This document shows positions 1 to 8,646 of a DNA stretch of 64,000 bases, one piece after another (the first letter of the stretch is position 1; the number at the start of each line of letters is the position of its first letter). Under the pieces are notes generated by a model, which was given only the letters and a program-made list of their open reading frames with translations, was not told where the DNA came from and did no database searches. The DNA comes from Jannaschia aquimarina (GTDB lineage: Bacteria; Pseudomonadota; Alphaproteobacteria; Rhodobacterales; Rhodobacteraceae), in contig NZ_JYFE01000025.1 of NCBI RefSeq assembly GCF_000877395.1, positions 1 to 64,000 of the forward strand. The letters run 5' to 3'. The translations under genes and the position numbers were made by a program.

Positions 1-26
1 GCTCGATGCCCCGTCCGATCCGGCCG

Positions 27-485
27 CTACTCGTCCACCACCTGGAACAGCGACGGCACGGCGGGGCACGGGGTGAGTTCGTTCTTCACCACGTCCGACA
101 GGCGCGTCTGATGCAGGAAGACGTAGACATGCGCCGAAAGCGATTCCCACAGCCGGTTGGTCATCGATTGCGCCCGGCTGCCCGACAGCCCGCCACTCGC
201 CGCGGCCCCCTTGTGCATGGCGCTCACCGTTTCGTCGACGGCGCCCAGGACGTCCGAGACCCGCACCTGCTCGGCCGGGCGCGCCAGGCGGTAGCCCCCG
301 CCCGGTCCGCGCACCGACTCCACCAATCCGGCCCGGCGCAGCTTGACGAAGAGCTGCTCCAGATAGGGCAGGCTGATGTCCTGCCGCTTCGACAACTCGC
401 CCAGCGACGTCAGCTCCCCATCGGGCCGCATCGCCAGATCGGCAAGCGCCACCATCGCGTAGCGTCCTTTCGTACTCAGCTTCAT
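27..485 (-). CDS. iscR: Rrf2-family transcriptional regulator, IscR-like (single-cysteine type)
   Basis: A 152-residue Rrf2-family winged-helix repressor. The N-terminus (MKLSTKGRYAMVALADLA) and the wing segment with GPGGGYRLARP are classic Rrf2/IscR sequence. The start at 485 gives this standard N-terminus; an upstream ATG would add eight non-conserved residues. Enterobacterial IscR binds [2Fe-2S] with three closely spaced cysteines near residues 92-104. This protein has none there and only one cysteine, about residue 140. Rhodobacter sphaeroides IscR is described as an Fe-S protein of the same single-cysteine kind. By analogy it would repress the isc/suf operon, whose genes would lie beyond base 1 in the direction of transcription; they are not visible here. 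It is divergent from the hydrolase gene at 560. The family is certain and the IscR role is inferred. Confidence 0.82.
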   Translation of the reverse strand: MKLSTKGRYAMVALADLAMRPDGELTSLGELSKRQDISLPYLEQLFVKLRRAGLVESVRGPGGGYRLARPAEQVRVSDVLGAVDETVSAMHKGAAASGGLSGSRAQSMTNRLWESLSAHVYVFLHQTRLSDVVKNELTPCPAVPSLFQVVDE

Positions 486-559
486 GCGCCCCCTCCATCC
501 GTTGACCAACCGGTCCCGCTCGCATACCTCTCCGCGGACGCGCGCAAAAGGGACCGCAC

Positions 560-1213
560 ATGCCTGAAGTGATCTTCCCCGGACCCGAAGGACGGCTCGA
601 GGGACGCTACCACCCGCAGAAGATCAAGGACGCGCCGATCGCGATCATCCTGCATCCGCATCCGCAATTCGGCGGCACGATGAATAACCGCGTGGTCTAC
701 AACCTACATTATGCGTTCATGGATCTGGGCTTCACCGTCCTGCGGTTCAACTTCCGCGGCGTGGGCCGCAGCCAGGGCGAGTACGATCAGGGCGTCGGAG
801 AATTGTCGGATGCCGCCTCGGCCCTCGACTACCTCCAGAGCATGAACCCGAACACCAAGCATTGCTGGGTCGCGGGCTTCTCGTTCGGCGCGTGGATCGG
901 CATGCAGCTCCTGATGCGCCGGCCGGAAATCACGGGCTTCATCTCGGTCTCGCCGCCGGCGGACCGCTACGATTTCAGCTTCCTCGCCCCCTGCCCCAGC
1001 AGCGGCCTGATCATCAACGGCCTCGGCGACCGCGTTGCGCCCCCCGCCGATACGCGCGCGCTCGTGGCCAAGCTGCACGAGCAAAAGGGCATCACGATCA
1101 CCCACGAGGAGGTCGAGGGCGCGGGCCACTTCTTCGAGGACCCGCATATGGATCCCATGATCGAAAGCGTGAAATCCTACGTCTCCCGCCGGCTGACGGA
1201 AACGACCCGCTAA
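560..1213 (+). CDS. alpha/beta hydrolase (COG2945-type)
   Basis: A 217-residue soluble alpha/beta hydrolase. The nucleophile elbow GFSFGAW holds the likely catalytic serine near residue 107. The oxyanion region is HPHPQFGGTMNN near residues 33-44. The acid is probably the Asp in GLGDRVAP, and the catalytic His lies in GAGHFF near the C-terminus, so the triad looks complete. There is no signal peptide, so it should be cytoplasmic. The size and the HPHP motif match the COG2945 group of predicted hydrolases, whose substrate is unknown. It is divergent from the IscR-like gene, and the 74-base gap probably holds both promoters. As I recall, this hydrolase often sits beside iscR/suf genes in Rhodobacteraceae, which may mean a link to Fe-S assembly; that is an inference. 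Confidence 0.88.
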   Translation: MPEVIFPGPEGRLEGRYHPQKIKDAPIAIILHPHPQFGGTMNNRVVYNLHYAFMDLGFTVLRFNFRGVGRSQGEYDQGVGELSDAASALDYLQSMNPNTKHCWVAGFSFGAWIGMQLLMRRPEITGFISVSPPADRYDFSFLAPCPSSGLIINGLGDRVAPPADTRALVAKLHEQKGITITHEEVEGAGHFFEDPHMDPMIESVKSYVSRRLTETTR

Positions 1214-1264
1214 GATGATGCCCCGCGCGCGGCGCGATCTTCGGGCGGGGCGATCCGATCGGAT

Positions 1265-2248
1265 ATGACCGTCTTTCTCCACATCGGCCTGCACAAGACC
1301 GGCTCGACCGGGCTTCAGAGATTCTTTGCGCGCGAGGAAGCCGCGCTCGCGGCCGCCGGCATCCGCTTTCCGAAGGCAGGCCGTGCGAAGGTGCGGGAGC
1401 AGATCATCCACAGCAACCTGGGCTGGGAATATCTCGGCCACGATTCCTTCGACCCCGCCCTCGGCACGTTGAAGGACATGGAAGCGGAGATTGCCGCCGA
1501 TCCCGGTGCCGACTGGATCCTGTCCAATGAAGGCTTTTCCCGGATAAAGGACACGGCCGAGTTTCTCTCGCAGCGCAGCATCGGTCCAGTCGAGATCGTC
1601 GCTTTCAGCCGCGAGCGGGCTTCTCTGGCCCCCTCGCTCTACACCGAGCAACTCAAGATGCGTCTCGCCAAGACGTTCTGCGAGTGGATCGCGGACGCCG
1701 CCGAGACGGGGCCGCGCCGCCTCGTCGGCATCGACCTTCTGGATCAGGACGTCCTTGTGAACTGCTGGCGCGAGACCGGCGTCCCCGTTCACGAGATCCC
1801 GCTGGCGGATCTGGCCGGGGCGGACGTGACGAAGGCCTTCTTCGCCGCCATAGGTCGCTCACCTCCAGGGGTGACGCTGTCGGCGCCGATGGCGAATGTC
1901 CGGATCTCCACCGCCGAAGCAGCCGCCATGTGTGGGTTGAACGCGGGCCTCCGCCTTCTCGACGAAAGACCGGACGTGGCGAACTACAAGACGCTTTCCA
2001 GCAAGCTCAGGACCGCAATCCGCCGCGACGACGCCCTTCCGTCAGAGCCATTCGTGCTGACGGCCAGCGAACGGTCCGCCCTCGGGGTTCCGTCCGCCGG
2101 GGCGCCCGACGAGAGGGATGCGACCCTGTCGGAGCCGTTACACGCCCACGTGCTGAAGGCCATTGCGGCGTCCCCCTTCGATCCGGATCCCTCCCGGCTT
2201 TCGACTCGGGTCGAACGCCGGATCGCTGCCTTCCTCGGTGGCAAGTGA
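1265..2248 (+). CDS. sulfotransferase-like protein
   Basis: A 327-residue protein whose N-terminus (FLHIGLHKTGSTGLQRFF, residues 4-21) is the 5'-phosphosulfate loop of PAPS-dependent sulfotransferases and related nucleotide-binding proteins. A later segment, VEIVAFSRERASLAPSLYTE near residues 108-127, resembles the 3'-phosphate-binding strand and helix, with the conserved Arg and Ser. There is no signal peptide or membrane segment. The substrate cannot be deduced; bacterial members modify exopolysaccharides, lipids or proteins. The gene faces a second sulfotransferase-like gene tail to tail, with only six bases between their stops. The two share the P-loop signature but little else, so they are probably distant paralogs. 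Confidence 0.75.
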   Translation: MTVFLHIGLHKTGSTGLQRFFAREEAALAAAGIRFPKAGRAKVREQIIHSNLGWEYLGHDSFDPALGTLKDMEAEIAADPGADWILSNEGFSRIKDTAEFLSQRSIGPVEIVAFSRERASLAPSLYTEQLKMRLAKTFCEWIADAAETGPRRLVGIDLLDQDVLVNCWRETGVPVHEIPLADLAGADVTKAFFAAIGRSPPGVTLSAPMANVRISTAEAAAMCGLNAGLRLLDERPDVANYKTLSSKLRTAIRRDDALPSEPFVLTASERSALGVPSAGAPDERDATLSEPLHAHVLKAIAASPFDPDPSRLSTRVERRIAAFLGGK

Positions 2249-2254
2249 ACGGGA

Positions 2255-3271
2255 TCAGCCCTTCGGCTGCGTCAATTCCGCCCGCTGGCTAAACAGCGTT
2301 GCGGCGACGTCCTCCAGCGTCTCGGTGCTCCAGGCAGGCTCGGGATACGTCCGGTGCGTCATAGCCTCGTAGCCTCCAAAAAGGTCCGCCTGTCCACTCA
2401 CCTCTCGCAGCCACGCGACGTCGTCGGCAGCGTCCGCCGCGACCTCCCGATCGAAATCAGGCCCCAGATGAAAGGGCGTCCCCCTGATGCCGCGCAGAAG
2501 GACGTTCGCATCCCCGCGCGAGCGGTTCGGGCCGATCCCTCCATCGACAAGGTACGGATGACGCGCATTCAGGGCGTCCAGCAAGAGCGCCGCTTCGAGA
2601 CAGAGCGAGGCGTTCTGTCGCTTCTGTTCCGGAATCTCCGGAAGGGTCACCTCTGTTCCGAGGATCGCCTCCAACATGGATCCGGGCAGTCCGCCGCGAT
2701 GCCGGCAGGCGGTTTCGAACGCGACGATCTTCAAGGAGTCCCGCCCGAAGGTCTCGATCCACGGCTCGATACGCTGCCGGAAGGCAGGCCCCGGACGACG
2801 GTATTTCAACTCGCCAAGGCGCGCGCCCGATTTCAGCCGCTGTTGCACGATGCTTCGCGCGAACGAGATGGGGTCACGGACATAGCAGAGGATCCGAATA
2901 TCACCGACGCCCAGATCATCGGTCAGCGCCCGGATCCTCTTGACGTCTTCGAGGCTGAAACTCGACGCCGCCTCCCCCGAGATCAGGTAATGCGGTGTCT
3001 TGCACCGGGCTATTTCCGAAGCCAGCCGCTGGCGGGCGCTCTCGCCGAGGCGCGGCAGATCGGCGGCGTCGATCCCCGCATTCACGACGACGGGATAACC
3101 CATCGGATCGCTCTGGAAGGCTACGAGCAGCCGGACGGAGTGGTTCATCCGCTCGAAGCCATAGGTCACGCCATGCTCAGCCAGGCGATCCCGGTTGCCA
3201 TGCATTGCGGCCTGAATCGTCGTGGTGCCCGTCTTGGCGAGCCCGATATGAATGTTCAAACGCGGCGGCAT
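2255..3271 (-). CDS. sulfotransferase-like protein
   Basis: A 338-residue protein starting with RLNIHIGLAKTGTTTIQAAM, the phosphosulfate-binding P-loop of the sulfotransferase superfamily. The second motif, RILCYVRDPISFARSIVQQR near residues 126-145, carries the Arg and Ser that contact the 3'-phosphate of PAPS (the family pattern R-D-P-x6-S). This is a more typical sulfotransferase sequence than its convergent neighbour at 1265-2248. No secretion signal or membrane helix is seen. The acceptor is unknown; cell-surface polysaccharide is a reasonable guess because marine Rhodobacteraceae carry many such genes in glycan loci. No glycosyltransferase sits next to it here. Confidence 0.8.
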   Translation of the reverse strand: MPPRLNIHIGLAKTGTTTIQAAMHGNRDRLAEHGVTYGFERMNHSVRLLVAFQSDPMGYPVVVNAGIDAADLPRLGESARQRLASEIARCKTPHYLISGEAASSFSLEDVKRIRALTDDLGVGDIRILCYVRDPISFARSIVQQRLKSGARLGELKYRRPGPAFRQRIEPWIETFGRDSLKIVAFETACRHRGGLPGSMLEAILGTEVTLPEIPEQKRQNASLCLEAALLLDALNARHPYLVDGGIGPNRSRGDANVLLRGIRGTPFHLGPDFDREVAADAADDVAWLREVSGQADLFGGYEAMTHRTYPEPAWSTETLEDVAATLFSQRAELTQPKG

Positions 3272-3461
3272 CGCATCTCCGTCTCAGGTCAGCGGCAAGG
3301 ATCGGGCATCCTTGTCCGCTAACAGATGTTCTGCCGCGGGTCAGCCACGTGCTGCCCGCGTTGCTTCGGCGCCATGGCCCGGTCCGCGCGTCGCATCCCC
3401 CGCCTTTCCCCCGCCCGGCGTGTCGGCTAACCACCCGACGAGATCAGCCGAAGGACCCGCC

Positions 3462-3701
3462 ATGTCTCGTCTCGCCGAAAAGCTCGCCGACGAAATCGCC
3501 GCGATGACCATCGAGCATATCGACAAGACCGGGGACGAGGACATCGTCCAGATGCTCGCCACGACCATGGGCGACAGTTCGCAGACCCTTCAGGAGGCGT
3601 TCATCACCTCGATCCGGGTCCAACGCGCCGCGATCCGCGCCAAGAAGGACCTCGCCGCCCGCGCCCGCAAGCTGGCCGAAGCGCCGCCCGATGCAGGCTG
3701 A
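3462..3701 (+). CDS. small helical protein of unknown function
   Basis: A 79-residue acidic, alpha-helical protein starting MSRLAEKLADEIAAM, with no cysteines, membrane segment or signal. I do not recognise the family. The ATG at 3462 was chosen because the residues upstream are low-complexity shadow sequence. The stop overlaps the start of the following HD-domain gene by 11 bases, so the two are probably translationally coupled. The repeated Glu/Ala/Arg pattern at the end (KKDLAARARKLAEA) suggests an amphipathic helix that could mediate protein contact. No function is assigned. Confidence 0.6.
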   Translation: MSRLAEKLADEIAAMTIEHIDKTGDEDIVQMLATTMGDSSQTLQEAFITSIRVQRAAIRAKKDLAARARKLAEAPPDAG

Positions 3702-4827
3702 CGCCCTGGACCGGACGATGGCCTTCGCGATGGAGGCCGACAGGCTCAAGTCGGTCGAGCGCGCCAACGTTCTGACCGACAATTCCCGGCCCGAGAACGC
3801 GGCCGAGCATTCCTGGCACCTCGCCCTCGCGGCGATGACGATGGCGACCCACGGCGAGGGCGCCGATATCGACCGGGCCATCGCGATGGCGCTTGTCCAC
3901 GACCTGGTCGAGATCGACGCAGGCGACCATCCCGTCCACCTGCCCGCCGACGGTCAGGCCGACGCCGAACGCCGCGCCGCCGACCGCCTCTTTGCGATGC
4001 ATCCGGGCGGACCCGCTCTGCGTGCGCTCTGGGACGAGTTCGAGGACGCCGCCACCCCGACCGCCCGTTATCTCAAGAGGCTCGATCATCTGCTGCCCGC
4101 GCTCCAGGTGCTCTGGAACCCCGCGCCGCCCGCCGACCATCTCCGGATCGCTGGCCACACCCTGACCGAGGGCCGCGCGGCACCCCTGCAAAGGGAGTGG
4201 CCCGAGGCCCATGCCCACGCTCTTTCACTTCTCGCAGGGGAAAGCCCGGCTGCCGGCCCGCTTGCCGACCGCATGACCTTCCTCGCCGAGGCGGACCGGC
4301 TCAAGACCGTGACTCGCGCCACCCGTCTTACCGACGGCAGCCGCTTCGAGAATAGCGCAGAGCATTCTTGGCATCTCGCGCTCATGGCCCTGACGCTGTC
4401 GCCGTGGTCCGGCGACGCTGACGATGCCGAAGCGATCCGCATGCTGGTCCTTCATGACGTGATCGAGATCGACGCCGGCGATCTGCCCGTCTTTGCCGCC
4501 GGCTGGGGCGGCGCCGACAAGGCTGCCGAGGAACGCGCCGCCGCCGATCGCCTCTTCGGTTACCTGCCCGACGATCAGGGCACGGCCTTCCGCACACTCT
4601 GGGATGCCTTCGAAGCGGACGAGACACCCACCGCCCGGTGGGCCAAGGCGCTCGACCGGTTCCAGCCGCCGAACCTCAATCTCGCCAATGGAGGCGGCTC
4701 CTGGGTGGATTACGACGTCTCCGAAGATCAGGTGCGCGCCCGCGTCGGCACCCGCATCGCGCGGGGCGCCCCCGACTTGTGGGACTGGCTCTCTCCCCGC
4801 ATCGCAGCCCATTTCGCGGCAGGCTAG
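3691..4827 (+). CDS. tandem double HD-domain phosphohydrolase (YfbR/COG1896-like)
   Basis: A 378-residue protein built from two copies of a small HD phosphohydrolase domain. Copy one spans about residues 8-185 and copy two about 190-378. Each begins with FxxEADRLKxVxRAxxLTD, then the metal-binding pairs: EHSWHLAL with LVHDLVEIDAGD in copy one, and EHSWHLAL with LVLHDVIEIDAGD in copy two. Both copies keep the His and HD residues expected of an active metal site. The second copy ends with a recognisable N-x-N-x-G-G-S-W tail that is eroded in the first. Single-domain relatives (COG1896, YfbR) are 5'-deoxynucleotidases of about 190 residues, so this is a gene duplication and fusion. Nucleotide hydrolysis is inferred. 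It overlaps the preceding small gene. Confidence 0.85.
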   Translation: MQADALDRTMAFAMEADRLKSVERANVLTDNSRPENAAEHSWHLALAAMTMATHGEGADIDRAIAMALVHDLVEIDAGDHPVHLPADGQADAERRAADRLFAMHPGGPALRALWDEFEDAATPTARYLKRLDHLLPALQVLWNPAPPADHLRIAGHTLTEGRAAPLQREWPEAHAHALSLLAGESPAAGPLADRMTFLAEADRLKTVTRATRLTDGSRFENSAEHSWHLALMALTLSPWSGDADDAEAIRMLVLHDVIEIDAGDLPVFAAGWGGADKAAEERAAADRLFGYLPDDQGTAFRTLWDAFEADETPTARWAKALDRFQPPNLNLANGGGSWVDYDVSEDQVRARVGTRIARGAPDLWDWLSPRIAAHFAAG

Positions 4828-4858
4828 TGCCGCTCATACGACCGAATCCGGCGCCGCC

Positions 4859-5434
4859 CTACCCCATCCGGGCCGCGACCTCGGCGACGCGCTTGCCCAG
4901 CGCATGGGCATTCGCCAGATCGCCGTTCGTCGGCGCCTCCTCCGGGCTCGCATTCTGCCCGGCCTGCGCGGCGGCGCCCAGATAGAAGCCAAGGCGATTG
5001 TTGCCGTCCTTGTCGGTGTCGGGATGCGTCGGCTCGGTCGGCATCAGGCCGGGTCCGACCCAGATCATGCCGTGCTGCATCGCCAGCTCGCACAGGCGCT
5101 GCAATGTCACCTGCTTGGAACCGTGAAACGACGACGAGCAGGTGAAGCCCGCGCCGATCTTGCCGTGCCAGGCCTGCGTGAACCACTTCTTCGACGTCTT
5201 GTCGACGAAGCTCTCGAACGGGCCCGAGACGCTGCCCATGTAGGTCGGCGAGCCGAAGATGATCGCGTCGGCGGCATCCAGCGGCGCCCAGTCGTCGCCT
5301 TCGGGATCGCCCAGCGCATCGGCCTCCAGCACATCCACCTCAGCGCCGCCCGCGCGCGCGCCCTCGGCGACGGCCAGCGCCTGCTTCTTGGTGTGTCCGT
5401 AGCCGGAATGATAGACGATCGCGATCTTGGCCAT
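4859..5434 (-). CDS. flavodoxin-fold NAD(P)H:quinone oxidoreductase-like protein (WrbA-related)
   Basis: A 191-residue flavodoxin-fold protein. The FMN phosphate loop is [12 protein letters not shown] at residues 8-19. The isoalloxazine contact loop is [16 protein letters not shown] near residues 82-97, and a third loop carries SSSFHGSKQ. This pattern is that of WrbA-like and related NAD(P)H-dependent FMN reductases, which make two-electron reductions of quinones in the cytoplasm. The ATG at 5434 places the first beta strand at the N-terminus as usual. The gene is divergent from icd. Exact subfamily and electron acceptor cannot be read from the sequence. Confidence 0.82.
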   Translation of the reverse strand: MAKIAIVYHSGYGHTKKQALAVAEGARAGGAEVDVLEADALGDPEGDDWAPLDAADAIIFGSPTYMGSVSGPFESFVDKTSKKWFTQAWHGKIGAGFTCSSSFHGSKQVTLQRLCELAMQHGMIWVGPGLMPTEPTHPDTDKDGNNRLGFYLGAAAQAGQNASPEEAPTNGDLANAHALGKRVAEVAARMG

Positions 5435-5565
5435 GGTGCTCTCCAGATGAATACGGCGACAAACGCCCAAGGCCGACAAAGGTTCGGTATGCGACGGCAT
5501 ACCACTGGCCCCCGGCGCTCCGATGGGCTAAGGGCAGCCCCGAAACCAGACCGCCCGGAGGGACC

Positions 5566-6774
5566 ATGTCCAAGATCAAGGTAGAGAACCCCGTCGTCGA
5601 ACTCGACGGCGACGAGATGACCCGCATCATCTGGCAGTTCATCAAAGACAAGCTGATCCTGCCCTATCTGGACATCGACCTGCTCTATTACGACCTCGGC
5701 ATCGAAAGCCGGGACGAGACCAACGACCAGATCACCATCGACGCCGCCGAGAAGATCAAGGAAGTCGGCGTCGGCGTGAAATGCGCCACCATCACCCCCG
5801 ATGAAGCGCGGGTGGAGGAGTTCGGCCTCAAGAAGATGTGGCGCTCCCCAAACGGGACGATCCGCAACATCCTCGGCGGCGTCGTCTTCCGCGAGCCGAT
5901 CATCTGCTCCAACGTGCCGCGCCTGGTGCCGGGCTGGACCAAGCCGATCATCATCGGCCGCCACGCGTTCGGCGACCAGTATCGCGCCACCGACATGAAG
6001 TTCCCCGGACCCGGCAAGCTGTCGATGAAGTTCGAGGGTGCCGACGGCACCGTGATCGAGGAAGAGGTCTTCGACGCCCCCGCCAGCGGCATCTACATGG
6101 GGATGTACAACCTCGACCAGTCGATCATCGACTTCGCGCGGGCCTCGTTCAATTACGGCCTCAAGCGCGGCTACCCCGTCTATCTGTCGACCAAGAACAC
6201 CATCCTCAAGCAGTACGATGGCCAGTTCATGATCCTCTTCCAGAAGGTCTTCGACGAGGAGTTCAAGGACCAGTTCGAAAAGGCCGGCCTGACTTACGAG
6301 CATCGCCTGATCGACGACATGGTGGCCGCCGCGATGAAGTGGTCGGGCGGCTATGTCTGGGCCTGCAAGAACTACGACGGCGACGTGCAGTCCGACACCG
6401 TGGCGCAGGGCTTCGGCTCTCTGGGCCTGATGACCTCGCAGCTGATGACGCCCGACGGCAAGATCGTCGAGGCCGAGGCGGCCCACGGAACGGTCACCCG
6501 CCATTACCGCCAGCATCAGGCCGGCAAGGAGACGTCGACCAACTCCATCGCGTCGATCTTCGCCTGGACCGGCGGCCTCAAGCACCGCGCCAAGCTGGAC
6601 GGCAACGACCAGCTCAAGACCTTCGCCGAGACGCTGGAGAAGGTCATCGTCGACACCGTCGAGTCGGGTCACATGACCAAGGACCTCGCGCTGCTGGTCG
6701 GCCCCGATCAGAAATGGCTGACGACGATGGGCTTCCTCGAAAAAATCGACGAGAACCTTCAGGCCGCTCTCTGA
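5566..6774 (+). CDS. icd: isocitrate dehydrogenase, NADP-dependent
   Basis: A 402-residue enzyme of the dimeric, eukaryote-like NADP-isocitrate dehydrogenase type. It converts isocitrate to 2-oxoglutarate in the TCA cycle. Recognisable landmarks are [14 protein letters not shown] near the N-terminus, the substrate serine/arginine region [17 protein letters not shown] near residues 87-103, the metal/substrate segment [20 protein letters not shown] near 250, and the NADP-binding [10 protein letters not shown] near 305. The length matches the family (about 400-410). It stands alone and is followed by a strong terminator-like hairpin. Confidence 0.97.
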   Translation: MSKIKVENPVVELDGDEMTRIIWQFIKDKLILPYLDIDLLYYDLGIESRDETNDQITIDAAEKIKEVGVGVKCATITPDEARVEEFGLKKMWRSPNGTIRNILGGVVFREPIICSNVPRLVPGWTKPIIIGRHAFGDQYRATDMKFPGPGKLSMKFEGADGTVIEEEVFDAPASGIYMGMYNLDQSIIDFARASFNYGLKRGYPVYLSTKNTILKQYDGQFMILFQKVFDEEFKDQFEKAGLTYEHRLIDDMVAAAMKWSGGYVWACKNYDGDVQSDTVAQGFGSLGLMTSQLMTPDGKIVEAEAAHGTVTRHYRQHQAGKETSTNSIASIFAWTGGLKHRAKLDGNDQLKTFAETLEKVIVDTVESGHMTKDLALLVGPDQKWLTTMGFLEKIDENLQAAL

Positions 6775-6786
6775 GCCGAACCTGAG

Positions 6787-6809
6787 AGGGGGGCCGCACG
6801 GGCCCCCTT
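6787..6809 (+). terminator. Rho-independent terminator after icd
   Basis: Thirteen bases after the icd stop, a run of six G followed by CC pairs with GG and five C around a five-base loop, extended by a G-U and an A-U pair. A short T-rich tail follows. It separates icd from the convergent gene ending at 6959. Confidence 0.75.
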
Positions 6810-6958
6810 CGCATTTTCGATGGCAGATCCTGCCAAGGCGCCCCGCACGTCTCGACGACTCGGTCCGGCCACCCTTCCGTTACGGTCGGATGTCAGGGCC
6901 TACCGAAGACGGTAGCGCCCCGCCACACATCCGGGGACAGGCTCTCGTTGCCCGGACT

Positions 6959-7663
6959 TCAATCCATCCCGGCAATCCGTCGCGCCGCGGGGTTTTTGGG
7001 CACGCCGTCCCAATTGTAGAAGTCCATGTCGTAGCCGCGCATATGGGCGATGAAGCGCGCCGCGTTGATCTCGTCCGCGGTTCCTTCCACGATCCGGCCG
7101 CCCGCCGTGATGCGGCTGCGCATCTCTCGCGCCAGATAGTCGGCGATCTTCTGAGACCCCGTGTGATTGCCGACATAGCCAATCTCCTGCTCGAACCAGG
7201 CTCCGGCGATGTATGCCGCACCCTCTTCATGGAAGATCGCTGTTTGCCGCCCCCAGATATCGTGCATCGCATGCACGCCCTCATGGACCGCACGGCGCTT
7301 CTGCGGAATGGTCGTCAGATCCATGTCGTCGTGGAAGATCATGGCGTTGAATCGATCCTCGCTCACATACATCGCGAGGACATCGTCAGGTTCGCTTCCG
7401 GGGTTGCGAATGGCGATCGCCTCGGAATTGATGACGACGGCGATCTCGCCCAGGGCAAGGCGGAGCGCGACCTGCCGAAATCCTTCGGGCGTGACACGCA
7501 CGTGCTCCAACTCGAAGGCGATCCGCTGGACAGCCCTGCTTTCGTAGAGCCTGATAAGCTCCTCGACCAGGTCACGCGGTGCGGGCCGGGCGTCCGAAAG
7601 GTCAAATCGTTCCTTGAACGCGTCGGGAAAGGTGGCGACTGGAACTTGTGTCGTGGCCGGCAT
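6959..7663 (-). CDS. HEXXH-motif protein, putative metallopeptidase-like, paralog of the next gene
   Basis: A 234-residue protein of no family I recognise. It carries HEGVH at residues 127-131, a zincin-type HEXXH motif, followed about 15 residues later by HEEGAAYIAGAW, whose glutamates could supply a third metal ligand. This layout would suit a zinc metallopeptidase, but neighbouring family landmarks are missing, so the activity is inferred only. The start at 7663 (MPATTQVPV) is preceded by TGGAG eight bases upstream, better than the ATG at 7687. No signal peptide or membrane helix is evident. The next gene upstream (7872-8498) encodes a related protein with the same motif pair, so this is a tandem duplication. 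Both point the same way, with about 200 bases between them. Confidence 0.72.
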   Translation of the reverse strand: MPATTQVPVATFPDAFKERFDLSDARPAPRDLVEELIRLYESRAVQRIAFELEHVRVTPEGFRQVALRLALGEIAVVINSEAIAIRNPGSEPDDVLAMYVSEDRFNAMIFHDDMDLTTIPQKRRAVHEGVHAMHDIWGRQTAIFHEEGAAYIAGAWFEQEIGYVGNHTGSQKIADYLAREMRSRITAGGRIVEGTADEINAARFIAHMRGYDMDFYNWDGVPKNPAARRIAGMD

Positions 7664-7871
7664 GAGAATGGCTCCAGATGAAATCAAATATGGTTCGGGA
7701 CCTTACCGCGCGCGGATGTGCGATTCCAGAGGGCAGGCCCCGCTCCGATAGGCTGCCATTCGGACCGGGGGGATCCCGCAAATGGATCGGATCGTCCGGC
7801 GGGCGCTGCTCCGGCCTTCGGCTCGTCTTCTGCGTGAACGGCATCAAGCCGCCCGCGAGAGACGGATGCCC

Positions 7872-8498
7872 CTACCAGCCGTTGTACTCGTAGACCCCGG
7901 GCGTGCGGTACCGGGGCTGGTTCAGCACGTAACCCACGACAGCCTTGACCTCCGAGTCGGTCGCCGAGACCGGAACGGTGCCGTCCAACGCCCGCTTGCG
8001 CATCGCGTCCACCGCTTCAAGGAGAGGGCGGTCCGCTTCCGGCGCATCGCTGTTGCTGAGGTCCACGACACCCCGTTCCAACATGTACCACACGGTCGCG
8101 ACATAAGCTGCGCCCTCGTCCATCTGTATCGAGACCGCGGCGGCTTTCCGGTCGGAAATCGCGTGCACTGCTTCGTGCACCACGAACGCACTCATCCCGA
8201 TCGAGGTCAGACTGTCGCCTCCAAGCTGGAGGGCCGACGAGAAGACGAATGCGTTCAAATCCTGATCGTAGGCGGCTGTCCCGTCGATCGCGCCCAGAAA
8301 CCCGGGGTCGATTTCGACAGCGAGGTCCCCGGACCGGACGGCGGTCGCAACCGCTGCAAAGTCGTGGGACAAGACCGAGACGGGGCCGAAGACGAAGCTG
8401 ATACGCGAGACTTCTGTAGAAGAAAGCAGCGATGCGATAGCAGTCTTCATCGAGGCCGGTGCATCCCGGCGAGAGTTCTGTGATTTGGAAGGAGGCAC
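7872..8498 (-). CDS. HEXXH-motif protein, paralog of the adjacent gene
   Basis: A 208-residue protein with HEAVH at residues 108-112 and DEGAAYVATVWY about 15 residues later, the same arrangement as its neighbour at 6959-7663. The two also align before the motif: VSRISFVFGPVSVLSHDF here matches VQRIAFELEHVRVTPEGF there. The N-terminus is chosen at a GTG (8498) because TGGAG lies eight bases upstream, the same signal that precedes the neighbour. The ATG at 8450 has no such site and would give 192 residues. No transmembrane segment or clear secretion signal is seen. If the His, His and later Glu bind zinc, the pair would be small metallohydrolases of an undescribed family. Function is unknown. 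Confidence 0.68.
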   Translation of the reverse strand: MPPSKSQNSRRDAPASMKTAIASLLSSTEVSRISFVFGPVSVLSHDFAAVATAVRSGDLAVEIDPGFLGAIDGTAAYDQDLNAFVFSSALQLGGDSLTSIGMSAFVVHEAVHAISDRKAAAVSIQMDEGAAYVATVWYMLERGVVDLSNSDAPEADRPLLEAVDAMRKRALDGTVPVSATDSEVKAVVGYVLNQPRYRTPGVYEYNGW

Positions 8499-8646
8499 TC
8501 GGAAATCTCCAGGAAATGTAGAATTCAGCGTTAAATCGCATCCAAGGCGTAATGCCGGAGAACGCACCGGGCAAGCACCGTCCATCGACGGGGATGCCCG
8601 AGCGGTCTCCACGCCGCACGACAGACCCTCCGCTTTCGGACCAACC

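Noticed and set aside
4910-4945. A CCTCCTCC tract that could be another cuckoo loop
   Set aside because: It lies within the flavoprotein coding sequence and is not flanked by complementary stems.
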